Shown: positions 8,711 through 16,908 of the stretch, piece by piece
Layout of the letters: each line of letters begins with the position of its first letter
Numbering within the stretch: the first letter of the stretch is position 1
Source of the DNA: Bacteroidetes bacterium 4572_112
Lineage (GTDB): Bacteria > Bacteroidota > Bacteroidia > Bacteroidales > UBA1556
Direction of reading: 5' to 3'
Assembly (NCBI GenBank): GCA_002254285.1
Contig: NIUZ01000022.1
Span: 1 to 20,281 of the forward strand
Length of the DNA: 20,281 nucleotides
Notes under the pieces: generated by a model
What the model was told of the DNA's origin: nothing
What the model saw: the letters and a program-made list of their open reading frames with translations, nothing else
Databases searched by the model: none
Translations under genes and position numbers: made by a program

Positions 8711-9376
8711 CTACTGCTTTTTAAATTTACCTTCTTTCCAGGCTTTAAAAAACTTTGCCCAAGCAAATGGATTTAACCAGTTGTTTGGCATATATCCACC
8801 ATTCCAATAAGCTTTGTTTACTTGTTGCTGCATCTGATAGCGATAATTCATTGATCCATCCATCGGCATTTTCTTTCCACGTTCCTTCATCTCTTCTCTA
8901 GCAAGGTTTTTCATTGCTCTATCATAATCATTTTCGGGAACTCGATGCTGAACAATTGCATATTCCAGAGCCTCAATATCGGCCCAAGGGTATATTATTG
9001 ACTCGGTAAGAAGCAGCGTATCATTATTCATCAACTGAAAAAGAGTATAGCGCGATGCGGTAAGTGTATCAGGAATATAATAATAGGAAGTTTTGTATCC
9101 TACAGAACTAAATGCTATGGAATCGCCCGTTTGCGCTGCAAAAGAAAAGAAACCATCAAAAGCACTCATTGTACCTAAGTTAGTACCCAATATTCTTATA
9201 TTTACAAATGGTACAGGTTGCAAACTATCACCAGTAAACACTATTCCTGAAAATTGAATCACTTCCTTATTTTCCATTTTCTGAGCTATAGCGCTCGGAA
9301 TTAGAGTAATAATAAAAAATAAAATAAATACTTTCTTAAGTAAGTTCATCAATTTACGATAATGGGTATAATGCAT
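8711..9376 (-). CDS. Exported protein with carboxypeptidase-regulatory-like domain
   Basis: The open frame is 221 codons, but the likely start is the internal ATG at 9347-9349 (residue 10). From there a clean signal peptide runs MNLLKKVFILFFIITLIPSAIAQ, with cleavage after AIAQ. About residues 40-125 of the long frame form a beta-sandwich of the CarboxypepD-regulatory-like type (FSGIVFTGDSLQPVPFVNIRI, DGFFSFAAQTGDSIAFSSVGYK). This is common in Bacteroidota envelope proteins, usually at the N-terminus of outer-membrane receptors. Here no barrel follows. The rest (about 126-221) is helical and ends in a basic, aromatic tail (WAKFFKAWKEGKFKKQ). It is probably a periplasmic or outer-membrane-associated protein of unknown role. 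It is convergent with cysH and shares its terminator. Confidence 0.8.
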   Translation of the reverse strand: MHYTHYRKLMNLLKKVFILFFIITLIPSAIAQKMENKEVIQFSGIVFTGDSLQPVPFVNIRILGTNLGTMSAFDGFFSFAAQTGDSIAFSSVGYKTSYYYIPDTLTASRYTLFQLMNNDTLLLTESIIYPWADIEALEYAIVQHRVPENDYDRAMKNLAREEMKERGKKMPMDGSMNYRYQMQQQVNKAYWNGGYMPNNWLNPFAWAKFFKAWKEGKFKKQ

Positions 9377-9517
9377 TATTTATATGGCGAAGATATGGAA
9401 TTTGTTCTAATAATTTAATAAGACTAATTTCTTAAAATAATATATTTGGTATAAATTAAAACACTAACTTCATAACGGATGAAAGCATTACTTATTATTA
9501 ACCAATTCTGATTTATG

Positions 9518-9563
9518 ATACCAAATTAATGCCAAATTGGTATGACACTATTTATTATAAAAA
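9518..9563. repeat. Dispersed intergenic repeat (ATACCAAATT family), second copy
   Basis: The segment starts ATACCAAATTAATGCC, continues AAATTGGTAT and ends with a TATGACAC-led stretch. Its parts recur at 33-46 (13 of 14 identical), 201-215 (the same ATACCAA/TTGGTAT inverted arms) and 242-264 (19 of 23 identical to 9541-9563). Both occurrences lie just beyond the terminator of a minus-strand gene. They look like degenerate copies of a small non-coding genomic repeat. Confidence 0.5.
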
Positions 9564-9583
9564 CTTTCAAAAATGTTATTTAT

Positions 9584-9614
9584 AAAAAAAGCCATCTATA
9601 ATTATAGATGGCTT
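9584..9614 (-). terminator. Rho-independent terminator of the lipoprotein gene
   Basis: A perfect 26-nt palindrome (9589-9601 with 9602-9614, core GCCATCTATAATTATAGATG) is followed on the minus strand by a T run (A run at 9584-9590). It lies 23 nt past the stop codon of the lipoprotein gene. Confidence 0.88.
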
Positions 9615-9636
9615 CAATATTAATGTCTTTATTCTA

Positions 9637-10206
9637 CTATTTCAATGGGCTAACCTTAAATTGAATTTTAGACTTAATGATTAAAGGTAGTTTTGAAACA
9701 GGAACAGCTCTCTCTAATGTACCAAATACAAAGAAAAAGAATTTATCTTGCTCTAAATATTTATCCATATTATCGTCATTCACTTGAAAAACTATCTTTA
9801 TAGCATCTGAGCTAATTCCTTCAGCATGTGCTATAACAACAGCATTTTCAGGAGTTTCATTCTCGCCTACTCTAAAGCTCAACGAGCTAACAAAACCGAA
9901 ATCCATAATATCTGTTGGGTTATCAATCTCTATAATAATTTCTTTAAACTTTCCCTCACTTATTTTACCTTTATCAATATCATTAGCTTTAAAAACACTA
10001 TCGATATTAATTTTATAATATGCTGAGTATAGTAAAGATTCGCCTTTAGCTGAAGTAGCTGCTGAATCTAAATCAAAATGGTGTGCTGGTAAATCTTGAT
10101 CAACCTTAAATGATACAGCATCTTCAATTTTTGAACATGACTGAGTAAATAATGCTCCAATAACAAAAAATGCTATTACGCTCAAAAATTTAGTTTGATT
10201 TTTCAT
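9637..10206 (-). CDS. Small lipoprotein of unknown function
   Basis: This 189-residue protein has a lipoprotein signal peptide: basic MKNQTK, a hydrophobic core and a lipobox FTQSC, with Cys24 as the lipidation site and Ser25-Lys26 after it. It is predicted to be anchored in the envelope facing the periplasm or the surface. The mature part is rich in acidic residues and looks beta-rich (YSAYYKINIDSVF, FKEIIIEIDNP, AIKIVFQVND, KFFFFVFGTLE). I do not recognise the family. It is a single-gene unit with its own candidate promoter and terminator. Confidence 0.75.
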   Translation of the reverse strand: MKNQTKFLSVIAFFVIGALFTQSCSKIEDAVSFKVDQDLPAHHFDLDSAATSAKGESLLYSAYYKINIDSVFKANDIDKGKISEGKFKEIIIEIDNPTDIMDFGFVSSLSFRVGENETPENAVVIAHAEGISSDAIKIVFQVNDDNMDKYLEQDKFFFFVFGTLERAVPVSKLPLIIKSKIQFKVSPLK

Positions 10207-10247
10207 ATTAATTGTATTAGTGAATTAATGCTAATTATTTTATAATG

Positions 10248-10255
10248 CAAATATA
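10248..10255 (-). promoter_or_regulatory. Candidate -7 box of the lipoprotein gene
   Basis: On the minus strand it reads TATATTTG, matching TAnnTTTG, about 42 nt before the start codon. A TTTG occurs at 10274-10271, but the 15-nt gap is shorter than the usual 19-21, so only the -7 box is well supported. Confidence 0.4.
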
Positions 10256-10334
10256 ATACTTTTATAAAAGCAAAAGAGTAAGAGAATTACCTGTTTTATG
10301 CATAAGCTACAATAGGTATGATATATCACTTTTA

Positions 10335-11404
10335 CTAAAACGCTTCATTAAAGCCAATAAATATCTTGCTACCTGATGCGCCATAACTAACATCAAACCT
10401 AAGCACCGAACTTGTAGCCTTGTCTATTAGAAGTCGCAAACCTCCGCCAAATCCATAATGGAAATCACCAAAAGTGAAATCAGATACCTCATGAGCTACC
10501 AAATAGGAAATCGAGCCTCCACCTGAGCCATCATCATATTCCTATCTCTAAATCTATTCTCATATATACCACGCATGCGGTATGCTCCTCCTACAACTGG
10601 CATAGATTGAATTGGCACATCTCCTGTACTTAGTGTAGTATATAGTTGTGAGGCTATTATAATCTTCTTATAAGGCGTAAAATAATATCTATAATCAATA
10701 GACAATTGTGTATAATTAAATTTACTTCCAAAGGCTTTACTATAAACATCGTAGCTAGCACTCAAAAAAGAACCTTTAGTTGCTCTTATTCTATTATCAC
10801 GAGCCTCACGCAAAACTATTAGACCTATTCCTGATTGAATTCCTTCATTCTCATATAATGTTGTATCACCAATTTGGCCATCAATAGATTCAATATTTAT
10901 GAAGTTATTATAAGTGTATTTTACCCCTACATATAATTTTTCCACAACATTATAACTTATGGAAGGAGCTATTAATATATTTTTGAAATCCACAAGATAT
11001 GAGGAATCAAAGTCATTATCATTTCCTACACCAAAAAAATATGATGGATAATCCATGAACATAAACTCAAATTTACTATTGATTTTATTATCATGTTGCA
11101 TAAAATCAGTTATCAGGTAAAACTTATACTGATTCTTTTGAGTAAAATAAGCGTAGGCCAAAATACTTGATGGCTGAATTATTGAATCTGGAAGAATATC
11201 ACTTTTAAATTTAAAGGCATTATACTTAGTAATACCAAGGACTAAGCCTGTTTCTGTTGCATAACCAGCAAAAGGAAGTGGGGAATATTTAAATGCCTTT
11301 TCAATAAACATTTGTGTTTTATCAGCTCCAGAGACTTCTTCTTTTTCATCTTCGGTTTGAGCATAGCTAACATTAATAAAAACAAAGGTAAATAAAAGAG
11401 CCAT
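10335..11404 (-). pseudogene. BamA/TamA-family outer-membrane barrel protein, frame-disrupted
   Basis: The first frame (11404 to 10496) encodes 302 residues. It has a hydrophobic leader ending VSYAQ, then long amphipathic beta strands of an Omp85-type barrel with the family features DNRIRATKGSFLSASYDVY, GGAYRMRGIYENRFRDR and VEARFPIW. Right after RFPIW it hits TAG. The conserved barrel end continues in another frame: EVSDFTFGDFHYGFGGGLR, LLIDKATSSVLRFDVSYG, and the terminal strand IFIGFNEAF with its C-terminal Phe, stopping at 10335. About ten residues that normally link RFPIW to the next strand are missing at the junction, which points to a small out-of-frame deletion near 10490-10500. The leader is odd too: MALLFTFVFINVSYAQ lacks the usual basic residues, so the 5' end may also be altered. 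POTRA domains are absent, as in many short Bacteroidota members of the family. Confidence 0.78.
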
Positions 11405-11425
11405 TAATCTTTCAAATTAATGGCT
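11399..11425 (-). terminator. Hairpin between the KamA-like gene and the barrel gene, covering the barrel start codon
   Basis: A 10-bp perfect stem (AGCCATTAAT at 11399-11408 with ATTAATGGCT at 11416-11425) has a 7-nt loop. On the minus strand it is followed by CTTTTATTTACC. It begins 27 nt after the KamA-like stop codon, so it can act as that gene's terminator. The start codon of the barrel frame (11402-11404) lies within the downstream arm. Confidence 0.55.
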
Positions 11426-11451
11426 TTCAATATAATAATGTAAATTATCTG

Positions 11452-13575
11452 TTAATTAACTTCGCAATTATTAAAGTTAGTTGTTTGATTAAAATCAAAT
11501 TTAGGGTATTCAAAAGCTTCGGAGCGACGCTCAGTTTCTGCATTTGAATACGAATAAATTCCTGAATAATCGCTAACATTTTCACCCATAGTTTGCAATT
11601 GGCGAAGGTAACAAGCAATACTCTTTGCCTCAACAATAATCACTCTATCCGAATGATGTACCACAGGGCTATGATTACGAAATTTATCATGCTCAAAGCT
11701 AAGGATACGTCTGCCATCCATAGTAATTCCTACTTGGTAATAGCTAAGGCTTTTGCCCACAGCTGGCAAATTCATCAAACTACGGTCAGTAGCTACAAAA
11801 GGAAGTTTCTCTTCCTCTTCTATTTGCTTAAACAATAGATGATTATTTTTAGGATCAGCGTGAAATTCAACACTTCTATCTTTTTGCGGCTTTCCGTACA
11901 CTTTCTCTTCGTAAACTTCTTGTGCAACTCTTGCTAGTGGTGTAAAGTTCTCTCTATTTTCTTTAAAACCTTTTACAGCAAAAGTATAATAAGGCAATAC
12001 ACCAAGTTTATTAAGCTCACGACGTAATTGCATACTATGCGAGCGACGTGATGATGCTGCCGTAAACACCTGCTGATTTACAATAATCCAACCTGTTTCA
12101 CGAAGCAGTTCAATGGTCTTAATAGCCTCAGGAGTTAGCTCCATTGTAGTTTCAAAATGCGTTTGAATTACAAATTGCTTAATTCCTAATTTTACAGCTT
12201 TTTCTTTAAATTCCTTAAGAATTTTAACAAGCTCATCTCCTACTCTTTGTGGCAAATAAGCTAATATTCTTGTTCCTAATCTTACTCTTTGGAACATTGC
12301 AATTCTACCATCCACAGAAATACTCTCTGAATTTTGTTTTTTACGAAGTGCAACATTATAAAAATCGTCGAGAATAGTTTTTAATCTAGCATCGGTATTC
12401 ATAAACGAATCACCACCAGTAATAAGTATATCTCTTAAATGGCTATCATTCTCAAAATAATTAAATATATCGTGTCGTTGCTGACTTCTATCAGCTTTTT
12501 TATCCATCTTTTCGAGATCAAAATTCAACGACCCCTTTTGAAAACCGTACATACGTTGGCAGCTTACACAAAGTCCAGCACATGCTCTTCCTCTTCCTTC
12601 AGGAATAAAAATAGCAACCTCAGGATAACGACGATGAACACTATCACCTTCAGGTAATAACCATCCTGCGGCATTTGGCTTTCCATCCTCAATAATATCT
12701 TCCTTTTCCCAAGCTTTTATCTTGCCAAAAGTATCAACCAAATCCTTGCTATTGAATATATAATCGCGGATTGTACGGTCATCAGCACTAAGCTCTCCGT
12801 TTGGTCCAATATGCACTAACGAAAGAAAATATGGATTGATAAAAATAGGAATACCTTTTTTTACACCATTCTCAAAATTACGCATTACTTCCTCTGGCAA
12901 TTGATTATTCGTTGTTAGGCGAAGTTGCTCAAGGTTTTGAATTGCATAACGAAGGTGAAAGCGATAATCATTCCACCATTTAGATACTGTATTAAGCTTT
13001 TCGTCAATGGTTTGCTCATCGGTAAAATGATATATTTTATGCACATTTTTACTATTCTCAATAATAGTAATAAGGCCTTTCATTACTCTTTGCTTACTCT
13101 CTGTACGTGCTTTAAGCACTTCGGCGTCCATAGCTTTAGGGATTTCATTCATCCTACTAAGCAATGTTTCGCCAGAAATGGTATTAATGTTTTGTGAAGT
13201 GTAAGTTCTTTTTATCAAGTCAAGCATATCATCAAAGAAATCACTTGTTGCAAAAGAATTTTCACCATTTATAGTTTGCCATAGCCAAAAGAAAGGCTGA
13301 CTTTTAAATTTCTGATTATTTCTATTAGGGTCTTCAAACTCATTACCTTCATTTTCCAACAAAAGCAACATTTGACTTATTGCTTGCTGTTGACCATGAA
13401 TATTATTCTGAGATGAAAGAGATACTTTATTTTTTAAATCGTCTTCTATATTTGAAATAAATGAATTAAAAGATTTTGAATTCAATGCAAATTCATAAAA
13501 AGAAGGTATTTCTTTTTGTATTCTAGTTCTTATTTCTATTTGAGTTTCTACAAAACTACTTTCGATATATGACAT
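11452..13575 (-). CDS. KamA-family radical SAM protein (aminomutase-like, long form)
   Basis: The protein has 707 residues, against about 400-470 for classical lysine 2,3-aminomutase. The extra length is mainly an N-terminal region of about 290 residues that I do not recognise. The catalytic part shows the radical SAM triad CxxxCxxC at Cys332, Cys336 and Cys339 (RACAGLCVSCQR), then ITGGDSF. It also has strong KamA signatures: RLGTRILAYLPQRV, VIQTHFETTMELTPEAIKTI, GWIIVNQQVF and LGVLPYYTF. LPAVGKSLSYY aligns with the PLP-lysine loop (PGGGGK) of the family, which makes Lys608 the candidate PLP residue. The aspartates that hold the substrate side-chain amine in clostridial lysine 2,3-aminomutase (Asp293, Asp330) align with non-acidic residues here (the AVKG stretch and Asn602). 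The substrate is therefore probably not lysine, and I do not assign one. It has a leader of about 210 nt and its own promoter. Confidence 0.85.
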   Translation of the reverse strand: MSYIESSFVETQIEIRTRIQKEIPSFYEFALNSKSFNSFISNIEDDLKNKVSLSSQNNIHGQQQAISQMLLLLENEGNEFEDPNRNNQKFKSQPFFWLWQTINGENSFATSDFFDDMLDLIKRTYTSQNINTISGETLLSRMNEIPKAMDAEVLKARTESKQRVMKGLITIIENSKNVHKIYHFTDEQTIDEKLNTVSKWWNDYRFHLRYAIQNLEQLRLTTNNQLPEEVMRNFENGVKKGIPIFINPYFLSLVHIGPNGELSADDRTIRDYIFNSKDLVDTFGKIKAWEKEDIIEDGKPNAAGWLLPEGDSVHRRYPEVAIFIPEGRGRACAGLCVSCQRMYGFQKGSLNFDLEKMDKKADRSQQRHDIFNYFENDSHLRDILITGGDSFMNTDARLKTILDDFYNVALRKKQNSESISVDGRIAMFQRVRLGTRILAYLPQRVGDELVKILKEFKEKAVKLGIKQFVIQTHFETTMELTPEAIKTIELLRETGWIIVNQQVFTAASSRRSHSMQLRRELNKLGVLPYYTFAVKGFKENRENFTPLARVAQEVYEEKVYGKPQKDRSVEFHADPKNNHLLFKQIEEEEKLPFVATDRSLMNLPAVGKSLSYYQVGITMDGRRILSFEHDKFRNHSPVVHHSDRVIIVEAKSIACYLRQLQTMGENVSDYSGIYSYSNAETERRSEAFEYPKFDFNQTTNFNNCEVN

Positions 13576-13741
13576 ATATTTTCCCTTTTGTACATTAACA
13601 TATAGTAATCAAATCGTGAAGATTTTCATACGAAGAGCCATTGCAAAAACTCGCAATAGCAAAAACTTAAAAGCCAATTATAGCTTGGACACTCGACAGG
13701 AATATTTTATAAATAGCTTAGTCGTAAAGTGTTGTGAGTCA

Positions 13742-13749
13742 CGAAAGTA
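13742..13749 (-). promoter_or_regulatory. Second candidate -7 box before the KamA-like gene
   Basis: On the minus strand it reads TACTTTCG, one base from TAnnTTTG, 46 nt downstream of the better box at 13788-13795. It could be a secondary start site, with a leader of about 160 nt. Confidence 0.25.
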
Positions 13750-13787
13750 TTATCTAATATAAACTTAACCTAATTTTTCGTGGGCTG

Positions 13788-13795
13788 CAAAAGTA
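13788..13795 (-). promoter_or_regulatory. -7 promoter box of the KamA-like gene
   Basis: On the minus strand it reads TACTTTTG followed by CAGCCC, an exact TAnnTTTG match in slightly GC-richer context. No clear -33 TTTG is seen about 20 nt upstream. It implies a 5' leader of about 205-210 nt. Confidence 0.5.
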
Positions 13796-14003
13796 GTGAA
13801 AATAATTGAATTATCGACGTTTTTTAAACCATACGCTTACAGGGATTTAACAAACTATTATGCTTTAAAAAACAATAGAATAAGGTTAGAGCAATATAAG
13901 GTTAAAGGACCTCGTCATAAAAAAGCATATATACTTATTATAAATACAGCACAATAATCTACTGTATTACTATTCAGAAAAACTTTAATAAATTATATGA
14001 GAA

Positions 14004-14744
14004 TTAATTTTGTTTGCAGCCTTCAATCTGCCCACAAGCCATTTCTGCAGCAATTTGCTCAGCACCTTTAATGGAAAAATCCTTAGATTTGGCTATTAGT
14101 TTACCTTCAACATAAAGGTCGATATGGTGAATACCTTTTTTACCTTTTGTTTCTTGATGATGTTTAAATTCGATCTCAATCTTTTCTTTCTGCGACCATT
14201 CTATTAATCGACTCTTAAAGTTGGTTTCAGTTTTTTCGAGTTCATCTAAGTCAACCGAAGTTTTATAAATTCTTTCGATAATAACTTTGCGAGTAAAATC
14301 ATAGCCTTTATCTAAATACACTGCGCCAATAAGAGCTTCAAAAGCATCTCCATTGAGTGATTTAGGCTGACTACCTTTATCAGAAGTAGCACGCACAAGA
14401 GCGTCTATTCCTAATTTTACTGAAACTTTATTGAGTTGAGCGCGGCTCACCATCTTTGAGCGCATTTTGGTAAGAAAACCCTCATCTTTATAAGGGAAAA
14501 TCTTAAATAAATAATCTGCCACTGCAGCACTAAGAATCGCATCACCAAGATATTCCAATCGTTCGTTAGAGTTTTTCACTCCCGACTGAAGTTCTTCGGC
14601 AACGGATTTGTGACGAAATGCAAGGGCATAAAGAAAAATATTTCCGGGATAAAACCCGAAAATATTTTTTATTGAATCTGATAATTCTTTCTCCTCACCT
14701 TTAGCAAATTTAGCCTTAATTTTTGATGTAAAATCGAGTACCAA
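14004..14744 (-). CDS. rnc: Ribonuclease III
   Basis: This double-strand-specific endoribonuclease matures rRNA and turns over structured RNA. The 246 residues include the RNase III signature NERLEYLGDAIL (Glu61, Glu64, Asp67) and the second metal-binding block NGDAFEALIGAVYLD (Asp133, Glu136). A double-stranded RNA-binding domain follows at about 174-240 (NFKSRLIEWSQKEKIEIEF, GKLIAKSKDFSIKGAEQIAAEMA). The length is usual for Bacteroidota. It starts 6 nt after the fabF stop codon and is the last gene of acpP-fabF-rnc, an arrangement seen widely in the phylum. Confidence 0.97.
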   Translation of the reverse strand: MVLDFTSKIKAKFAKGEEKELSDSIKNIFGFYPGNIFLYALAFRHKSVAEELQSGVKNSNERLEYLGDAILSAAVADYLFKIFPYKDEGFLTKMRSKMVSRAQLNKVSVKLGIDALVRATSDKGSQPKSLNGDAFEALIGAVYLDKGYDFTRKVIIERIYKTSVDLDELEKTETNFKSRLIEWSQKEKIEIEFKHHQETKGKKGIHHIDLYVEGKLIAKSKDFSIKGAEQIAAEMACGQIEGCKQN

Positions 14745-14750
14745 TATTGT

Positions 14751-16007
14751 TTATTTAGAGAATTTTTTGAATACCATGGAAGCATTGTGACCACCAAAAC
14801 CAAAAGTATTGGATAGTGCTACGTTTATTTCAGCTTTAACAGCCTTATTAAACACAAAGTTGATTCCATCGTAATTAATGTTTGGATCCTTTTCTTCAAA
14901 ATTAATGGTTGGAGGAACAATGCCAGTATGAATAGCCATAATAGCTGCCATACCTTCAATAGCTCCAGCAGCACCAAGTAGGTGGCCAGTCATTGATTTT
15001 GTAGAATTCACGTAGATATCTTTAGCATGTTCACCAAAAACCAACTCAATAGCTTTAGGTTCAGCAACATCACCTACTGGAGTAGAAGTACCGTGAGTGT
15101 TGATATGATCAACATCTTCGGGTTTCAAACCAGCGTCGGCAACTGCATCACGCATAGATTTTGCTGCACCAGCACCATCAGGGTGTGGAGCGGTCATATG
15201 ATGAGCATCACCAGAAAGCCCAGAACCAGCAACCTCTGCATAAATTCTAGCACCTCTAGCAATAGCGTGCTCTAATTCTTCAAAGATTAATGCGATTCCT
15301 CCCTCTCCCATAACAAAACCATCACGGTTTTTATCAAATGGACGAGAAGCTTTTGTTGGATCATCATTTCGTGTGGATATAGCGTGCATTGCGTTGAATC
15401 CACCAACGCCAGCCTCATAAATTGAGGCTTCACTACCACCAGTTACAAATACATCAGCTTTACCCAATCGGATATAGTTAAATGCATCTGCCATAGCATT
15501 AGTAGCACTAGCACAAGCAGCAACCGTTACGTAGTTGGGTCCCATAAATCCATACTTTATCGAAATATGACCAGCAGTAATATCTGCTATCATTTTAGGA
15601 ATAAAAAATGGATTGAACCTCGGAGTATCATCATTCTTAGTGAAATTTGCCATCTCATCAGAGAAAGTCTTCAATCCACCAATTCCAGAACCCCATATTA
15701 CACCAATACGCTCTAGGTCTTCCTTGTCTAGGTCTAATTTGCTATCAGTAATAGCTTCCGCAGCCGCTATCAAACCATATTGTCCACAAGGGTCGAGCTT
15801 TCGCGCTTCCTTACGGTCAAAATAATCTGTGGCCTTATAATCTTTTACTTCACATGCAAAGCGAGTTTTAAACTTCTCTGCATTGAAGTTCTTGATAGGA
15901 GCGGCGCCGCTTACCCCATTTACCAACGATTTCCAGCTTTCCTGCAAATTGTTGCCTAATGGCGTAAGTGCTCCAATTCCTGTTACAACTACACGTTTTA
16001 AATTCAT
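14751..16007 (-). CDS. fabF: 3-oxoacyl-[acyl-carrier-protein] synthase II
   Basis: This condensing enzyme elongates fatty acids by joining malonyl-ACP to acyl-ACP. The 418 residues form a full thiolase-fold KAS II. The catalytic triad is visible as Cys165 (TVAACASATNAM), His305 (HINTHGTSTPVGD) and His342 (STKSMTGHLLGAAG, with Lys337). The C-terminal gating motif NTFGFGGHNAS is intact. It sits 17 nt after acpP, its substrate carrier, and 6 nt before rnc, so one transcript is expected. Confidence 0.98.
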   Translation of the reverse strand: MNLKRVVVTGIGALTPLGNNLQESWKSLVNGVSGAAPIKNFNAEKFKTRFACEVKDYKATDYFDRKEARKLDPCGQYGLIAAAEAITDSKLDLDKEDLERIGVIWGSGIGGLKTFSDEMANFTKNDDTPRFNPFFIPKMIADITAGHISIKYGFMGPNYVTVAACASATNAMADAFNYIRLGKADVFVTGGSEASIYEAGVGGFNAMHAISTRNDDPTKASRPFDKNRDGFVMGEGGIALIFEELEHAIARGARIYAEVAGSGLSGDAHHMTAPHPDGAGAAKSMRDAVADAGLKPEDVDHINTHGTSTPVGDVAEPKAIELVFGEHAKDIYVNSTKSMTGHLLGAAGAIEGMAAIMAIHTGIVPPTINFEEKDPNINYDGINFVFNKAVKAEINVALSNTFGFGGHNASMVFKKFSK

Positions 16008-16024
16008 AGTGAATTTTTTATACG

Positions 16025-16258
16025 TTATCCGTTGTTTTCTACGTAAGCAATTGCATCTCCTACAGTTGTTATTCCTTCAGCTTTATCATCTGGAATAGCA
16101 ATATTGAATTCCTTTTCGAATTCCATAATTAACTCTACTGTATCTAAAGAGTCTGCTCCTAAATCATTTGTGAAGCTTGCTTCAGCAGTAACTTCGCTTT
16201 CGTCAACACCTAATTTGTCAACAATAATTGCGGTAATTCTGTTTTTAATATCTGACAT
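16025..16258 (-). CDS. acpP: Acyl carrier protein
   Basis: This is the 77-residue acidic carrier of growing acyl chains in fatty acid synthesis. The phosphopantetheine site is Ser37 in NDLGADSLDTVELIMEFE, and the four-helix pattern and length are typical. It is the first gene of acpP-fabF-rnc, consistent with high expression from the promoter just upstream. Confidence 0.98.
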   Translation of the reverse strand: MSDIKNRITAIIVDKLGVDESEVTAEASFTNDLGADSLDTVELIMEFEKEFNIAIPDDKAEGITTVGDAIAYVENNG

Positions 16259-16739
16259 GTTATTATAAGTTTAAATTAAACAGGGTGCAAAGAAAAAGCT
16301 ATTAGTCTAATAAACCAAACAATATTTTAAAAAAAATACATGTTCAATATATTTTTATTCACTGACTATCATAATATTACACTTTTATTAGCAATAATAT
16401 TTATCGTAACACGCTACTAATCAGCTACTAGCAATTAATTTATATTTTGTTTTGTTCAATAACTCCTTACTGGCTTATTATCAACTATTTAAGCCTATAT
16501 TTACTTACTAAAAAAGCTAAATTTTTATCGTTTTTTAATAAATAAACAAACAATTAAGCTCTTTTTAAACTAAATAATAGGACTATAGCATATAAAACAC
16601 AGAAACATAACATCATAAAACCATTAAAATAATAGCTATGCTCTAATAATGGTCGTTTTATTAATGAATTGCTTTTTTCTTAAGATTAAACTTAATAGTG
16701 TGTAAATAAATTTGGCGGGATTTTGGTGGTTACTATATG
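16259..16739. other. AT-rich intergenic region upstream of acpP
   Basis: Apart from the acpP promoter at its start, about 400 bp hold no gene, strong hairpin or clear repeat that I can see. The composition is extremely AT-rich and becomes more GC-rich near 16715, where the repeat-bearing toxin-antitoxin island begins. Confidence 0.5.
16288..16319 (-). promoter_or_regulatory. Promoter of acpP-fabF-rnc
   Basis: On the minus strand there is a TTTG (16319-16316), a 20-nt spacer and TTTCTTTG (16295-16288). The -33 element and spacing fit the Bacteroidota consensus (TTTG, 19-21 nt, TAnnTTTG). The -7 box keeps TTTG but has T for A at position two. The start codon is 29 nt downstream, a usual short leader. 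Confidence 0.5.
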
Positions 16740-16819
16740 ATTTAGGAAAGTGTTGTAGCTTCGGCTTGGGAATCTGACGAGACCTTCTCTTGGAGCGAAG
16801 GTTTCGTGGTTCTTACATA

Positions 16820-16908
16820 CGTCGCTTTGAGCGACGCCGACGCTTGCAAAAAAGTAATCAATACTGATGATTACTATAATTACTTATAAATCCTATAATA
16901 TCAATGCT
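16820..16908. repeat. 89-bp direct repeat, copy 1 (toxin 3' end and tail)
   Basis: It is identical to 17518-17606 except for one base (G at 16824, A at 17522). Read on the minus strand it covers the last 17 sense codons and stop of the toxin gene, the terminator hairpin, and a GC-rich tail with the hairpin CGTCGCT-TTG-AGCGACG. Upstream DNA at 16768-16806 is related to 17414-17440 by shared GGGAATCT and GAAGGYTTCG blocks, so the homology continues in degraded form. Confidence 0.9.
16848..16875 (-). terminator. Terminator overlapping the toxin stop codon
   Basis: On the minus strand a 7-bp stem (AGTAATC at 16875-16869 with GATTACT at 16859-16853, 9-nt loop) is followed by a T run (plus-strand A run 16848-16853). 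The toxin TGA is in the loop and adjacent arm. The same hairpin recurs in repeat copy 2 at 17546-17573. Confidence 0.6.

Larger units (their letters stand above)
13576..14003. other. Long leader and spacer between rnc and the KamA-like gene
   Basis: This is about 430 bp without a gene. The KamA-like leader contains a hairpin (13637-13644 with 13653-13660, an 8-bp stem with one G-U wobble in RNA and an 8-nt loop). Nearer rnc lie two TAAGGTTA direct repeats (13881-13888 and 13897-13904) and a 7-bp inverted repeat (13943-13949 with 13962-13968). The inverted repeat has no T tract, so it is a poor terminator candidate. Confidence 0.45.

Noticed and set aside
13576..13790. Lysine riboswitch before the KamA-like gene
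   Set aside because: The leader shows one simple hairpin and none of the conserved multi-helix junction sequence of the lysine riboswitch.
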